The position numbers and the translations under genes were made by a program. This document shows, in pieces, positions 9,044 to 18,493 of a stretch of DNA of 62,344 nucleotides. The DNA comes from Treponema sp. GTDB taxonomy: Bacteria; Spirochaetota; Spirochaetia; Treponematales; Treponemataceae. The number at the start of each line of letters is the position of its first letter. Position 1 is the first letter of the stretch. The notes under the pieces were generated by a model, which had not been told where the DNA came from, did no database searches, and saw only the letters and a list, made by a program, of their open reading frames with translations. Location of the stretch: NCBI GenBank assembly GCA_022640795.1, contig JALCCK010000008.1:1-62344 (forward strand), given 5' to 3'.

Positions 9044-9130
9044 GTCTTGAGTATAGCATAAAAAAAGAACGTTTTGTTTTGTGTCGTAAGACAAAATTTT
9101 ATGATAAAATATGTTTTAAAAACTATATAT

Positions 9131-10258
9131 TTAGTAACGCTGGTATAATTCATCATAAAACAGCAGAGCCGTCTGGAACAACAATGCGTCTTTATAATTT
9201 CGGGGATTACATCCGGTCGATTTCTGTACACGGTTCAAACGATATTGAAGTGTATTCGGATGCAGATTCAGTTCTGCGGATGCGACTTTAAGCGATCCGT
9301 TCGAGTTATAGAATATTTTCAGCATCCGTACAAATTCTGCCATTTTTCCAGTGTCCGAATTTCTGAACAGCTTGTGCAGGAATTCAACCTTTTTTTGTAC
9401 CGGAACCGCATCACAGACAAGTTCTATTCCTAAATCATCATAAAAAACGATATTCGAACTACTGCGTTTCCGGCTCGCTGTCAAAGCCCTTTTTGCATAC
9501 TGGTAAGCCCGATGAATCAGAAGATAATCATACTCTGCAGGAGCTATTCCTGCAAATATTCTATTTCCCCTGAGCCCCGATTTTTCGAGAACTGCAGAAA
9601 ACTCACGGGCTATCCGCTCGTCGGAAAAATCGTCCAGTACGGCAACCAGATAATTAGCAGAGTTGAAACAGCGGCTGCCGGGATCAAATTGCAGAATATC
9701 AGTTATAACCTTTTTTTCCGCTTCACCGGTGCGGCCCGATACATCAGGATCAATATAAAGCGCCACTATCCTCCGGGGAGCAGTTATATCTATACCAAAA
9801 TCACGACCTCTCCGCACAAGGTCATTCGTAATAATATCGGCCTCACTGTTCAACCAGTCTGCAAGAAACCGAGAAAGTTCTTTCTGTCTGTTTTGCTGGG
9901 CCTCTTCCCGTGCTTTTCCGCTGACAAGAATCTCAGTCATTTTACGAATAATCGAACCGTATTTTCGTGTTTCATCTGCAGCACCGGTAATTCCGACGAC
10001 ACCAATAATATGTCCCTTGACTCTGATCGGAAAATTCTGTCCCGGAAAAGCACCTTCCCATGATTCACCGTCTCTAATTTCCAGTCCGTCAAGACTTTTT
10101 TCAATTATCTCATAGGCACCGGCATGAAAACTGCCGACCCTGCGCTCATCAGAACTTGCAATGATAAATCCCCTGCTATTCATGATATTCAGTTTTATTC
10201 CGAGCAGCTTTGAAATTTCCGCAACAATTTCTCTCGCGTCGCTTTCCTGTAATTCCAC
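9131..10258 (-). CDS. cdaR: CdaR/PucR-family transcriptional regulator
   Basis: A 375-aa regulator with an N-terminal sugar-diacid recognition domain (about 1-135: VAEISKLLGIKLNIMNSRGFIIASS, VKGHIIGVVGITG), a central GGDEF-like/PucR domain and a C-terminal PucR HTH (LKVASAELNLHPNTLQYRLNRV). CdaR activates glycerate, galactarate and glucarate genes in enterobacteria. Start is GTG 10258 with AGAGAGG upstream. It lies 87 bp upstream of the glycerate kinase on the same strand and is its likely activator; glycerate as inducer is inferred. Confidence 0.88.
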   Translation of the reverse strand: MELQESDAREIVAEISKLLGIKLNIMNSRGFIIASSDERRVGSFHAGAYEIIEKSLDGLEIRDGESWEGAFPGQNFPIRVKGHIIGVVGITGAADETRKYGSIIRKMTEILVSGKAREEAQQNRQKELSRFLADWLNSEADIITNDLVRRGRDFGIDITAPRRIVALYIDPDVSGRTGEAEKKVITDILQFDPGSRCFNSANYLVAVLDDFSDERIAREFSAVLEKSGLRGNRIFAGIAPAEYDYLLIHRAYQYAKRALTASRKRSSSNIVFYDDLGIELVCDAVPVQKKVEFLHKLFRNSDTGKMAEFVRMLKIFYNSNGSLKVASAELNLHPNTLQYRLNRVQKSTGCNPRNYKDALLFQTALLFYDELYQRY

Positions 10259-10380
10259 GGGCAGCCTCTCTGTAACAATCTCACTAACAAAATAATCTTA
10301 TCTATGGTAGTATATCACAAAGAATTTTCTCACGATACGGAATATTCGTAAAACAAAAAATTGAAAAAAAGGATCACTCT

Positions 10381-10662
10381 ATGAACTACTCGTATAAAAC
10401 ACACGGAACCTGTTCGGTTCGTATTGATATCAGTCTTGAGGGTGACAGAGTCAGTGATGTACGCTTTATCGGCGGCTGCGATGGAAACTTGCAAGGCATA
10501 GCAAAACTCGTGAAAGGAATGAAGGTCTCAGAGGTTGAAACAAAACTCAGTGGTATTAAATGTGGAAGAAAAGCAACCTCCTGCCCCGACCAGCTGGCTG
10601 CGGCCTGCAGAGAAGCATATGAAAAGCAGAACAGTTGCCATCCTATTCTGCAGGATTCCTGA
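10381..10662 (+). CDS. TSCPD domain protein (TIGR03905 family)
   Basis: A 93-aa protein made of a single TSCPD domain: an HGTCS motif at the start (residues 8-12), a GGCDGN motif and a C-terminal KATSCPDQLAAA motif. The family is named for the terminal motif; related domains occur at the end of some ribonucleotide reductases and the conserved Cys may bind metal, but function is unknown. AAAGGA precedes the ATG. It is monocistronic and its last 20 bases overlap the converging LRR gene. Confidence 0.85.
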   Translation: MNYSYKTHGTCSVRIDISLEGDRVSDVRFIGGCDGNLQGIAKLVKGMKVSEVETKLSGIKCGRKATSCPDQLAAACREAYEKQNSCHPILQDS

Positions 10663-11827
10663 CAACAAGCTTAAACGGAATTTGTACGCTCCGGTGGTTA
10701 TTCAGGTTTCTGACAAATTCTTCATTCTTCTTCATATCTATCGAGAATGCCTGTATAAAGTTTTTCTCTTTATCACTCATAAGGGATACTTTCGGTGCAG
10801 TAATTGCCACAACAAAATTGTGTGATACACTGAGTTCCTGAATCCGATGCAGGAATTCCGGTTTTTCCAATGGAAAGTTGCAGAAGAAGTATAATCTCGA
10901 CAGTCCAAAAAAATCTGCAATACGAAGACAACAATCTTCAAGCGGGCGGGGTATAGCATCACCGGTATTCACTACAAGAACAAAAAGTTCACCTTGCTCC
11001 GTTCCAGAACAGCTGCCGGTACTTTCTGTAAAATAACCGGCAGTCGATTTCAGATACTCCACCAGTGCCGTATCAGCCGAGGCTCCGCCCGTGCGCCCGG
11101 ATGAAATACCCGTCACGGAATTTGTTTTACGATGCGGTACAGAAACCGGTAAAATAAGGCGATTTGTTCCCGGCTGCCTTTCATACAGGCAGCCGTCACC
11201 AGCGGTAAAATATTTTGTATTATTCTCCGAAATACGAATATGCTGTAAATCCGGACAACCGGAAAAAGCTTTATCATGAATAAAGTCCAGTCCGGCGGGT
11301 AAAACAAGCGTAGTCAGACCGGAGCAGTTCTCAAAGGCAAAGGACGCTATGGAATGCACTGTATCGGGGATGACGACGGAAACAAGCCGTGAACACCCGG
11401 AAAACACTTTTTCCGGTAACGAAGATAAACCCGCACGGAACGGAACCGCCTCGAGACTGCTGCAGCCGGAAAAAAGCCCCGCAGGAAACGATTCTACTTC
11501 AAACGGAAATTCCACTTTTTCGAGAGACCGGCAGTCTTTAAACAAATACGGCGGAAGTTTTTTCAAATACTTCGGAAGAACAACAGATTTTACCGAAACA
11601 CTGTCCGCAAAAGCACCTTCTTCCAAATACGTTACGGACTCCGGTAAAATTATCTGCTCTGCACGGCAACCGGCAAAAGCGTGAGAGCCGATTGAAACAG
11701 CTCCGTACGGGATAATACCATCAAACCCCGGCAGACAACCGATAATCCGGCTATCATGGTCATCATAGAGGAGTCCGTTTTTTTCGCCATGCAACCCGTC
11801 TGCTGTCATGGTACTATGATAAAACAA
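10643..11827 (-). CDS. Leucine-rich-repeat (BspA/TpLRR type) protein, apparently cytoplasmic
   Basis: Residues about 40-225 hold at least seven 23-residue LRR_5 units of the form xAFxGCxxLxxVxIPxxVxxI (for example SIGSHAFAGC, LPPYLFKDCRSLEKVEF, SFAFENCSGLTTLVLP). The remaining ~170 residues have no obvious repeat and I do not recognise them. There is no signal peptide, unlike most BspA-type surface proteins. The start is uncertain: TTG 11827 gives 394 aa, ATG 11809 is an alternative, and neither has a good ribosome-binding site. It lies 23 bp after leuB and may be transcribed with it. Confidence 0.8.
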   Translation of the reverse strand: MFYHSTMTADGLHGEKNGLLYDDHDSRIIGCLPGFDGIIPYGAVSIGSHAFAGCRAEQIILPESVTYLEEGAFADSVSVKSVVLPKYLKKLPPYLFKDCRSLEKVEFPFEVESFPAGLFSGCSSLEAVPFRAGLSSLPEKVFSGCSRLVSVVIPDTVHSIASFAFENCSGLTTLVLPAGLDFIHDKAFSGCPDLQHIRISENNTKYFTAGDGCLYERQPGTNRLILPVSVPHRKTNSVTGISSGRTGGASADTALVEYLKSTAGYFTESTGSCSGTEQGELFVLVVNTGDAIPRPLEDCCLRIADFFGLSRLYFFCNFPLEKPEFLHRIQELSVSHNFVVAITAPKVSLMSDKEKNFIQAFSIDMKKNEEFVRNLNNHRSVQIPFKLVVRNPAE

Positions 11828-11850
11828 AACCGACCGCAGGGCAAGGTAGA

Positions 11851-12942
11851 TTACCGCAATCTGTTCACGACAAGTTCGCCCATTTTTTTCGTTCCGACAA
11901 GTTTACCTGCCGTTTTTACTGACTCGAAACCGCTACCCGCAATATCAGCCGTCCGCCAGCCCTCATCAAGAACTGCATCAACGGCAGCTTCTACAGCCTG
12001 AGCCTCTGCTTCAAGTTTAAAATCATACCGGAGCAGCATTGCCGCAGAGAGTATCGTAGCGAGCGGATTTGCCTTATCCATTCCTGCTATATCGGGTGCG
12101 GAACCGTGAATCGGCTCATAAAGCCCCGGCCCCGTTCCGTCTCCAAGCGATGCAGAAGCAAGCATTCCGATGGAACCGGTAATCTGACTTGCCTCATCAC
12201 TCAAAATATCGCCGAACATATTACTTGTCGCAATCACATCAAACTGTCTGGGATTCCGTACAAGCTGCATAGCCGCATTATCAATATACAGATATGAAAG
12301 CTCTACATCAGAATATTCATTTCGTACGGACTCTGTTACTTTACGCCAGAGACGACTTGAATCAAGAATATTCGCTTTATCGACGACGCACAACGTTTTC
12401 CTTCTTTTTTGGGCTGCTTCAAATCCAAGCCGGACGATACGTTCTATCTCCCGCCAGGTATATTTTTCCGTATCCCAGGCCGTTTTTCCGTCTTCGGAAG
12501 TACCTCTGTCACCAAAATAAATACCGCCGGTCAATTCCCGTACAATGAGGATATCGAGGCCTTCGCCGACTACAGAGTCTTTGAGCGGGCAGGCGGCCTT
12601 TAGCTGTTTAAACATAACTGCCGGGCGCAGATTCGCAAAAACCTTCATTCCGCTGCGAAGTCCAAGCAGTGCCTTTTCCGGACGTAAGGTCGAAGGAACA
12701 TCGTCCCACTTCGGGCCGCCGACCGCTCCCAGCAAAACGGAATCTGCATGAAGACAGATATCCAGCTGATCCTTTGGGAGCGGTTCACCAAACTGGTCAA
12801 TGGCCGCACCGCCTGCCGTAACCTTCCTGTACTTAAATTTATGACTGTATTTCAGAGCTACCGCATCAAGTACCTTTACCGCTTCAGCAACAATATCAGG
12901 ACCTATCCCGTCGCCGGGAATCAAGGCTATTGTCTTTTCCAT
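11851..12942 (-). CDS. leuB: 3-isopropylmalate / methylmalate dehydrogenase
   Basis: A 363-aa NAD-dependent decarboxylating dehydrogenase. MEKTIALIPGDGIGPDIV opens the protein, NMFGDILSDEASQITGSIG and SAPDIAG are family signatures. ATG 12942 is chosen because AAGGGG precedes it and the family start follows; 16 further codons upstream are not conserved-looking. With cimA on the same strand upstream, it can serve both leucine (isopropylmalate) and isoleucine (erythro-3-methylmalate) synthesis. leuC/leuD are not in the window. Confidence 0.94.
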   Translation of the reverse strand: MEKTIALIPGDGIGPDIVAEAVKVLDAVALKYSHKFKYRKVTAGGAAIDQFGEPLPKDQLDICLHADSVLLGAVGGPKWDDVPSTLRPEKALLGLRSGMKVFANLRPAVMFKQLKAACPLKDSVVGEGLDILIVRELTGGIYFGDRGTSEDGKTAWDTEKYTWREIERIVRLGFEAAQKRRKTLCVVDKANILDSSRLWRKVTESVRNEYSDVELSYLYIDNAAMQLVRNPRQFDVIATSNMFGDILSDEASQITGSIGMLASASLGDGTGPGLYEPIHGSAPDIAGMDKANPLATILSAAMLLRYDFKLEAEAQAVEAAVDAVLDEGWRTADIAGSGFESVKTAGKLVGTKKMGELVVNRLR

Positions 12943-13035
12943 AATAGAAAACCCCTTATCTTTACAAATACTAACGAACTGTAGTTTCACTAAAATATAC
13001 TATAAAGAAACGGAAATGTAAAGACAACACAGGAT

Positions 13036-13686
13036 TCATTGTCCTTTAAATTCGGTTCCAAGCAAAGGCTGCGAAATATGGATATTACAAAATTGCGTAA
13101 CGGGCCCCATAAAAAATGCCGTGATGATTGTTCCGATGCCAAGTACAGCATGACAGAAAAAACCGACGACGACGCACACAAGATCTGTTGAAATTCTGCA
13201 CCAGCGGAATTGTATGTTTGTCCGCTCAGCAAGAATAAGAGCCATCGCGTCGTATGACGAAACACCGAGGTCAGCGGTGATATAAAAAGACGATCCCACA
13301 CATAAAAAAACAAGGGCGGTCAGTAACGTCAACAGTTTGCTCGGCCACCCGTCGACAACATACAGCATATTCAGTACATGACCGGAATATTCTGCTACCG
13401 GACCGATAATTACCAGCGTTGCAATGGTAGCAAAACCGATATAGTGTTTCCCGAATATAAAGACGACGACCAGTAGAATTCCTATTAAAATAGGAAACAT
13501 AACACCGTATGTCGTCCCGAATAGAGTACCAATGCCGACCACAAAACAGGTAAAGGGATCCGTTCCCAACCCGCTCTTACGTAAAAAAGCAATGCTAAAT
13601 GCTACAAATATGAGCCCGACACAGGACATGAGTATACGCCGTGGAGTCATTTTTGCTTTCCACGAAGTGATTTTTCCAAAATTCAT
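13036..13686 (-). CDS. YczE/YyaS/YitT-like integral membrane protein
   Basis: A 216-aa protein with about five hydrophobic segments and the KSGLGTDPFTCF and ADLGVSSYDAMALILAERT motifs of the YczE family, whose members have been linked to regulation or export but whose transport role is unsettled. ATG 13650 (residue 13, MTPRRILMSC), preceded by GGAAAG, is an alternative start and has the better ribosome-binding site. It sits between cimA and leuB on the same strand, so a link with branched amino acids is possible but only by position. Confidence 0.75.
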   Translation of the reverse strand: MNFGKITSWKAKMTPRRILMSCVGLIFVAFSIAFLRKSGLGTDPFTCFVVGIGTLFGTTYGVMFPILIGILLVVVFIFGKHYIGFATIATLVIIGPVAEYSGHVLNMLYVVDGWPSKLLTLLTALVFLCVGSSFYITADLGVSSYDAMALILAERTNIQFRWCRISTDLVCVVVGFFCHAVLGIGTIITAFFMGPVTQFCNIHISQPLLGTEFKGQ

Positions 13687-13727
13687 GACAGTAACGTATC
13701 ACAATTTATGAAGGTAGTACAGTTTTG

Positions 13728-15335
13728 CTAAAGCAGTTTTCTGAATTTTGCTTCAACGTCTTTTATAAGCTTGTATTCGAACGAATCTACCAGTGCAAGC
13801 CACGAAGCTTCCATAACATCTGCCGATACGCCGATTGTTGCCCAGGAATCTTTACCGTCCGAACTCTCTATAAGAACACGAACGCGGGATGCTGTCGCAG
13901 ATTTACCGTCAAGAACACGGACTTTGTAATCAGTCAGCCGTATCTGTTCTACAGCCGGATAAAATCTGGAGAGTGCTTTTCGAAGCGCAATATCAAGCGC
14001 ATTGACCGGTCCGTCTCCTTCCCCTGCAGTTACTTCGATTTGTCCGTCAACTTCAAGCTTTATCTGGGCACAGGCATTTACCCCTTCCTCTATACGAGGA
14101 TTGATGCCGTTCGTCTGATAATAGTGCAACTTGAAAAACGGTTGATATTTACCAATAATTTTCCGGACCAGCAGTTCGAAGCTGCCGTCCGCTCCTTCAA
14201 ACTGATAACCGTGAAATTCCAGGTCTTTCACTCTTTTGACAATCTCTGCCACAACAGGACTGTCTTTTTGTATCGTCTTGTCGAATTTCTGAATCTTTTC
14301 TATTATCATGCTTCTGCCGGCAACTTCGCTCATAAGGAAAACCCGTTCGTTTCCGACAAGTTCCGGTTTTATATGTTCATAGGCTTCAGGATTTTTAAGA
14401 ACGGCATCAATATGCATACCGGCCTTATGGGCAAAGGCATTAGCTCCCACATAGGGAAGACCGGGATTCAACGAGATATTTGTTATTTCCGCAACCCTTT
14501 TTGCAATAGCCGTAAGATTTTTCATATTTTCAGGAGGAATACATTCATATCCCATTTTAAGCTGAAGGTCAGGTATTATAGTAGAAAGGTTTGCGTTCCC
14601 AGTACGTTCACCAAAGCCTAATATTGTTCCCTGTACATGAGTAGCACCCGCTTCTACACCAAGCAGAGTATTCGCAGTGGCAAGCCCTGAGTCATCATGC
14701 GTATGAATACCGATTACAGCCTTTTTGCCGAATTTATCGACGACAGCCCCTGTTATAGAACGACACTCATCAGGAAGCGCTCCTCCTTTTGTTTCACAGA
14801 GATTAAGAACTTTTGCGCCGCCGGCAACAGCAGCTTCCAGGGTCTTCACCGCGTATACCGGATTTTTTACATAACCAGTATAAAAATGTTCAGCATCAAA
14901 AATTACCTGCCTTCCCTGTCCGACAAGATACGAGCAAGTATCCTGTATCATCTCTATATTTTCATCAAGCGTACAGCGGATAATGTCGGTAACCTGAAAA
15001 TCCCATGATTTGCCGAAGATAACTACATACTCAGTCTCTGCAGCAAGAAGACTTTGAACGTTCACATCTTCAGCACAAGTCTTATTTTTTCTGCGGGTCG
15101 AGCCGAACGCACAGAGCTTTGCATTTTTCAGCGGATATTTTATAATTTCTTTAAAAAATTCCATATCTTTAGGATTTGAACCTGGATTTCCCGCTTCTAT
15201 ATATTTAATTCCAAGTTCGTCAAGTGCCTGAACTATGTGAATTTTATCCTGCACAGAAAAACTGATGCCCTCACCCTGGGCCCCATCACGCAGCGTAGAA
15301 TCCAGTATTTCAATTTTCTTTACGTTCTTTTCCAA
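13728..15335 (-). CDS. cimA: (R)-citramalate synthase
   Basis: A 535-aa enzyme that condenses pyruvate with acetyl-CoA to citramalate, the first step of the threonine-independent isoleucine route. The N-terminal TIM barrel begins LDSTLRDGAQGEG, the HTHDDSGLATANTLLG metal-site motif follows, and a LeuA-type allosteric domain occupies about 390-520. The long form and GLPYVGANAFAHKAGMH fit CimA rather than LeuA or HisF-type homologues. Start is TTG 15335 with AGAGG upstream. leuB, 785 bp downstream on the same strand, can supply the later dehydrogenase. Confidence 0.93.
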   Translation of the reverse strand: MEKNVKKIEILDSTLRDGAQGEGISFSVQDKIHIVQALDELGIKYIEAGNPGSNPKDMEFFKEIIKYPLKNAKLCAFGSTRRKNKTCAEDVNVQSLLAAETEYVVIFGKSWDFQVTDIIRCTLDENIEMIQDTCSYLVGQGRQVIFDAEHFYTGYVKNPVYAVKTLEAAVAGGAKVLNLCETKGGALPDECRSITGAVVDKFGKKAVIGIHTHDDSGLATANTLLGVEAGATHVQGTILGFGERTGNANLSTIIPDLQLKMGYECIPPENMKNLTAIAKRVAEITNISLNPGLPYVGANAFAHKAGMHIDAVLKNPEAYEHIKPELVGNERVFLMSEVAGRSMIIEKIQKFDKTIQKDSPVVAEIVKRVKDLEFHGYQFEGADGSFELLVRKIIGKYQPFFKLHYYQTNGINPRIEEGVNACAQIKLEVDGQIEVTAGEGDGPVNALDIALRKALSRFYPAVEQIRLTDYKVRVLDGKSATASRVRVLIESSDGKDSWATIGVSADVMEASWLALVDSFEYKLIKDVEAKFRKLL

Positions 15336-15475
15336 AACAGGCCTCTTTTATACAGAATTTTGCATAATTATGCAAATATTACAGATACTTGTCAAGGAGT
15401 CTTTTCGGAAGCAGTATCAGACGGGAAAAAAAAGAAAAGATATTGTAAAAGTCATCGTTTTTTTTATTCTGCATA

Positions 15476-15504
15476 TTGACACAAACCATGATATTATATA
15501 TATT
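15476..15504 (+). promoter_or_regulatory. Promoter of tRNA-Asp
   Basis: TTGACA (15476-15481), 17 bp, TATATT (15499-15504). The predicted start lies only a few bases before the mature tRNA at 15517, as is usual for stable RNA genes. Confidence 0.75.
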
Positions 15505-15516
15505 AACACTCGTCAC

Positions 15517-15590
15517 GGGGGCTTAGCGAAGCTGGTTATCGCGCTGGCCTGTCACGCCGGAGATCACGGGTTCGAGCCCCGTAGCTCCCG
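15517..15590 (+). tRNA. tRNA-Asp (GTC)
   Basis: A 74-nt cloverleaf: acceptor GGGGGCT/AGCTCCC (one G-U pair), D arm, anticodon stem CTGGC/GCCGG with loop CTGTCAC (anticodon GTC), T arm ACGGG/CCCGT with TTCGAGC loop, and discriminator G73, as expected for tRNA-Asp. CCA is not encoded. It has its own promoter and terminator, so it is a single-gene unit. There is no sign of an integrated element next to it. Confidence 0.95.
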
Positions 15591-15595
15591 TCTCG

Positions 15596-15624
15596 CCCAT
15601 TCTCTTCAGAATGGGTTTTTTTTT
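15596..15624 (+). terminator. Intrinsic terminator after tRNA-Asp
   Basis: CCCATTCT (15596-15603), loop CTTC, AGAATGGG (15608-15615), then nine T. A textbook terminator separating the two tRNA genes. Confidence 0.9.
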
Positions 15625-15655
15625 CAAAGCCCTGTTCCGAAAGGACAGCAGGCAT

Positions 15656-15728
<73 letters not shown>

Positions 15729-16044
15729 CATATATTTCCTTATATTATAGCAATTTATACTTTTGTCTTTTTTCACTTGCTTTTTAAAAGACAACAAAAA
15801 CGCAACTTATCGTGTGATTATAGTAAATTACCACAGCTAAATGATATGCCGCGAGAGTGATAATCTGTAAAATGATTTTACCTATTCCATCGGTTCTTTA
15901 TTCCATGACAAAATCAGCTATAGTTCTTTATGGAAAACCGGTAAAACTGTTGACATTACAATTAACTTATGCTAACCATGATATGATGATTTTAGTTTCA
16001 TCCGTTGCCTGTCATAAGTAAAATTACAAGGAGGAACCATTACC
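15729..16044 (+). other. 316-bp intergenic region before the DUF3793 gene
   Basis: No gene is evident. TTGTCTTTT (15763-15771) and AAAAGACAA (15786-15794) form a 9-bp stem without a T run, possibly a weak end signal for tRNA-Pro. A probable promoter is TTGACA (15950-15955) followed at 17 bp by TAACCA preceded by TG. In the presumed leader ACTTATG (15965-15971) and CATAAGT (16013-16019) could form a stem just before the ribosome-binding site. Near-repeats of GTTCTTTAT occur at about 15893 and 15923. I recognise no riboswitch class. Confidence 0.4.
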
Positions 16045-16620
16045 ATGACGAATTTTAAAAAGACACTTGGATTCCAGATCATTCAGGCTTGTGCTCCTGT
16101 TCTTGCAGGAATAAAACCGGCCGGCATGTTTCATGTCGCGCGTGAAAAATATCCCTTTCTGACCAGACAGTTACGGGAATTGAATAAAAGATTAAATCCG
16201 TTCGGATTGTATTTTTTCACTATCTGTCGTTGTCCGGTAGGAGAACTGCTTTTCATTTATAATAAAAGACGTCTTTCCGAAATTTTACGAAAACAGGAGA
16301 TACGTTCATATCTGAAAAAGAAAGGATATCCTGAACATGTTTCCGTAGAAAAGACAATATTTCATTTTCAAAGTAATTTCATACTGAAAAAAAGTTTTCC
16401 GCATGAAGTAGGTATCCTTTTAGGATATCCTCTGGAAGATGTCATCGGTTTCGAAAACAATAACGGTACTCATTTCAAATATGCCGGATACTGGAAGGTT
16501 TACGGCAGCGTTCCCAAAGCCTGCCGGCAGTTCAAAGTATATGAAAAATGTACAGACGTTATGATTTCCCGGTACACTGCTGGTGAAAAATCCTTCGAGG
16601 AATTATGTCACGCAGCATAA
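16045..16620 (+). CDS. DUF3793 family protein
   Basis: A 191-aa protein of unknown function. ACAPVLAGIKPAGMFHV near the start, RELNKRLNPFGL, SFPHEVGILLGYPLEDVIGF and YAGYWKVYGS with CRQFKVYEKCTDV in the C-terminal third are the conserved blocks of DUF3793, known mainly from anaerobic Firmicutes and some spirochaetes. Conserved Cys and His residues hint at a metal or redox role, but this is a guess. AAGGAGG precedes the ATG by eight bases. It has no signal peptide or membrane segment and appears to be transcribed alone. Confidence 0.8.
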   Translation: MTNFKKTLGFQIIQACAPVLAGIKPAGMFHVAREKYPFLTRQLRELNKRLNPFGLYFFTICRCPVGELLFIYNKRRLSEILRKQEIRSYLKKKGYPEHVSVEKTIFHFQSNFILKKSFPHEVGILLGYPLEDVIGFENNNGTHFKYAGYWKVYGSVPKACRQFKVYEKCTDVMISRYTAGEKSFEELCHAA

Positions 16621-16723
16621 CGTACCATAACAGGCAATCGTATACTATTACAGCCGGGACATATTTGAACTTTCTTCTTTGTAAGTTTATACGAAAAATG
16701 TGTATTTTTTTTCATAGATGTTC

Positions 16724-16752
16724 TTGCAAAAAAATAACATAGTAATTACTAT
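16724..16752 (+). promoter_or_regulatory. oppA promoter overlapped by a 14-bp palindrome
   Basis: TTGCAA (16724-16729), 17 bp, TACTAT (16747-16752). The -10 box is the right half of the perfect palindrome ATAGTAATTACTAT (16739-16752), so a dimeric repressor could occlude it. The leader to the oppA ATG is about 75 bases. Confidence 0.5.
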
Positions 16753-16834
16753 AAAATACGATTTACAACAATCTCAGTTCGAACTGTATTGTACAAATCT
16801 ATAGTAAAAACTTCTTTTTTTTCAGGAGGTCCTT

Positions 16835-18438
16835 ATGAAAAGAACTATTATTACTTCTTTGCTGGTCACTGGTGTTTTATCACTGTCACTGCCCCTGGCG
16901 GCAGGAGGAACGAAAGATGCCGGCAGTTCATCTGTATCGAAAGGCGCGGAACTCGTTATCGATAACGAGGCAGAACCGCAGTCCCTTGATCCGACTCAGA
17001 TTCAGGGAATACCGGAAAATCGTATCTACATGGCCCTTTTTGAAGGACTAGTAGATTATGATCCGAAAACAAATCACGCTGTTCCGGGTATTGCGGAAAG
17101 CTGGGAACGCAGCGACAACGACACGGTACTGACATTCCATCTTCGCAAAACGACATGGAGCGATGGTACGCCTATTACTGCTCAAACTTTTGTTGATTCA
17201 TGGTTATACTATCTTTCCCCAAAAGTTGCAGCAGAATATGCATATATGCCGGCGATGATCATTAAAGGAGCGGAGGCATATAAAATGCAGGAAAATCAGA
17301 GGCTTCGACAGTCGGAATTAAAGCACTTGACGACTATACCTTTCAGGTACAGCTTGTCGGTCCGGTTCCGTATGCAGTCGATATGATGGCTCATTACGCA
17401 TTCAGTGCTCTTCCGCTGCATGCAATCAAAAAATACGGGAAAGATTGGATTAAACCCGGTAAATTCGTCGGGAACGGACCGTTTGTCCTTGAAAGCTGGG
17501 TTCCGCAAGAAAAAATCACTGTTATACCGAACGATAAATACTGGAATAAGAAAAATGTATTCATTTCACGCATTACATTCCTTCCGATAGAAAATACGAC
17601 GACCGCTTACAATAAATACAAAAATGGTGAAATAGACTGGCTTACAGAAGTTCCGACCGAGATGCTTGATGAAATAAAACTTCGGGATGATTACCATGTC
17701 GTTCCCAATCTTGCAACCTATTACTATGAATTCAATATAAACGATCCCGTTCTAAAAGATATGCGGGTCCGTAAAGCACTGGCAATGTCAATAAACAAAC
17801 AGGATCTTGTGGACAAAGTCCTCAAGGGAGGACAGATTGCTACAGATGCATTCGTTCCGCCGATGGAAGGCTATACACCAACAAAAGGTAATTCCTTCAA
17901 TATTGGTGAAGCAAAAAAGCTTCTTGCAGCCGCAGGATATCCCGACGGGAAAGGATTCCCGAAACTTACAGTGAGCTACAGTACCAGCGATGGTAACAAA
18001 AAAATCGCAGAATATATTCAGGAACAGTTAAAAACAAACCTTGGCATTACTATTGCATTACAGAATATGGAATGGGCTACATTCCTTTCGAAATGCCAGG
18101 CCAACGATTTTCAGATTGCTGGCGAAAGCTGGATCGGCGACTATCAGGACCCGTCGAATTTTCTCCAACTGTGTAAATCGGATGGCGGCAATAACGACGG
18201 ACGGTACAATAATCCGGATTTTGATTCTCTGCTAAAAAAAGCTTCCCATATGAAAGACGGTTCTGACCGGATGAAAGTACTTGAGCAGGCCGAAAATGAA
18301 CTCATAACGAAGGATCAGGTGGTTGTTCCGTTCTATTATCGAGTTTCCGAAAACTGCATCGACTTGAACAAATGGGACGGCTGGTATACAAATACGCAGG
18401 ATCTGCATCCGTACGTCGGTATAAAACTCAAAAAATAA
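16835..18438 (+). pseudogene. oppA: Oligopeptide ABC transporter binding protein, one-base frameshift
   Basis: An OppA-like periplasmic peptide-binding protein (SBP_bac_5) split into two frames. The first frame (16835-17386) has a signal peptide ending LPLAAGG and the family start (EAEPQSLDPTQIQG). After ATGCAG at 17285-17290 it leaves the family pattern, while the downstream frame resumes with GKSEASTVGIKALDDY and continues to 18438 (QDPSNFLQL and a normal C-terminus). One missing G in the run at 17290-17295 explains this. The rest is intact, so the change is recent or a sequence error. No permease or ATPase genes are adjacent. AGGAGG precedes the ATG. Confidence 0.85.
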
Positions 18439-18447
18439 ATTTTATTC

Positions 18448-18493
18448 ATAAAAGCTATTAGAAAGCATCTGTTCCCGTAGCTTTTATGTTTTT
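18448..18493. terminator. Hairpin between oppA and the DeoR gene
   Basis: ATAAAAGCTA (18448-18457) and TAGCTTTTAT (18478-18487) make a perfect 10-bp stem. On the + strand it is followed by GTTTTTTCTTTC, so it ends oppA; the right arm overlaps the stop codon of the converging regulator gene. Leftward termination is less clear. Confidence 0.7.

Noticed and set aside
13725..14621. A 298-aa rightward frame opposite cimA
   Set aside because: It mirrors cimA; cimA has clear motifs, this frame has none.
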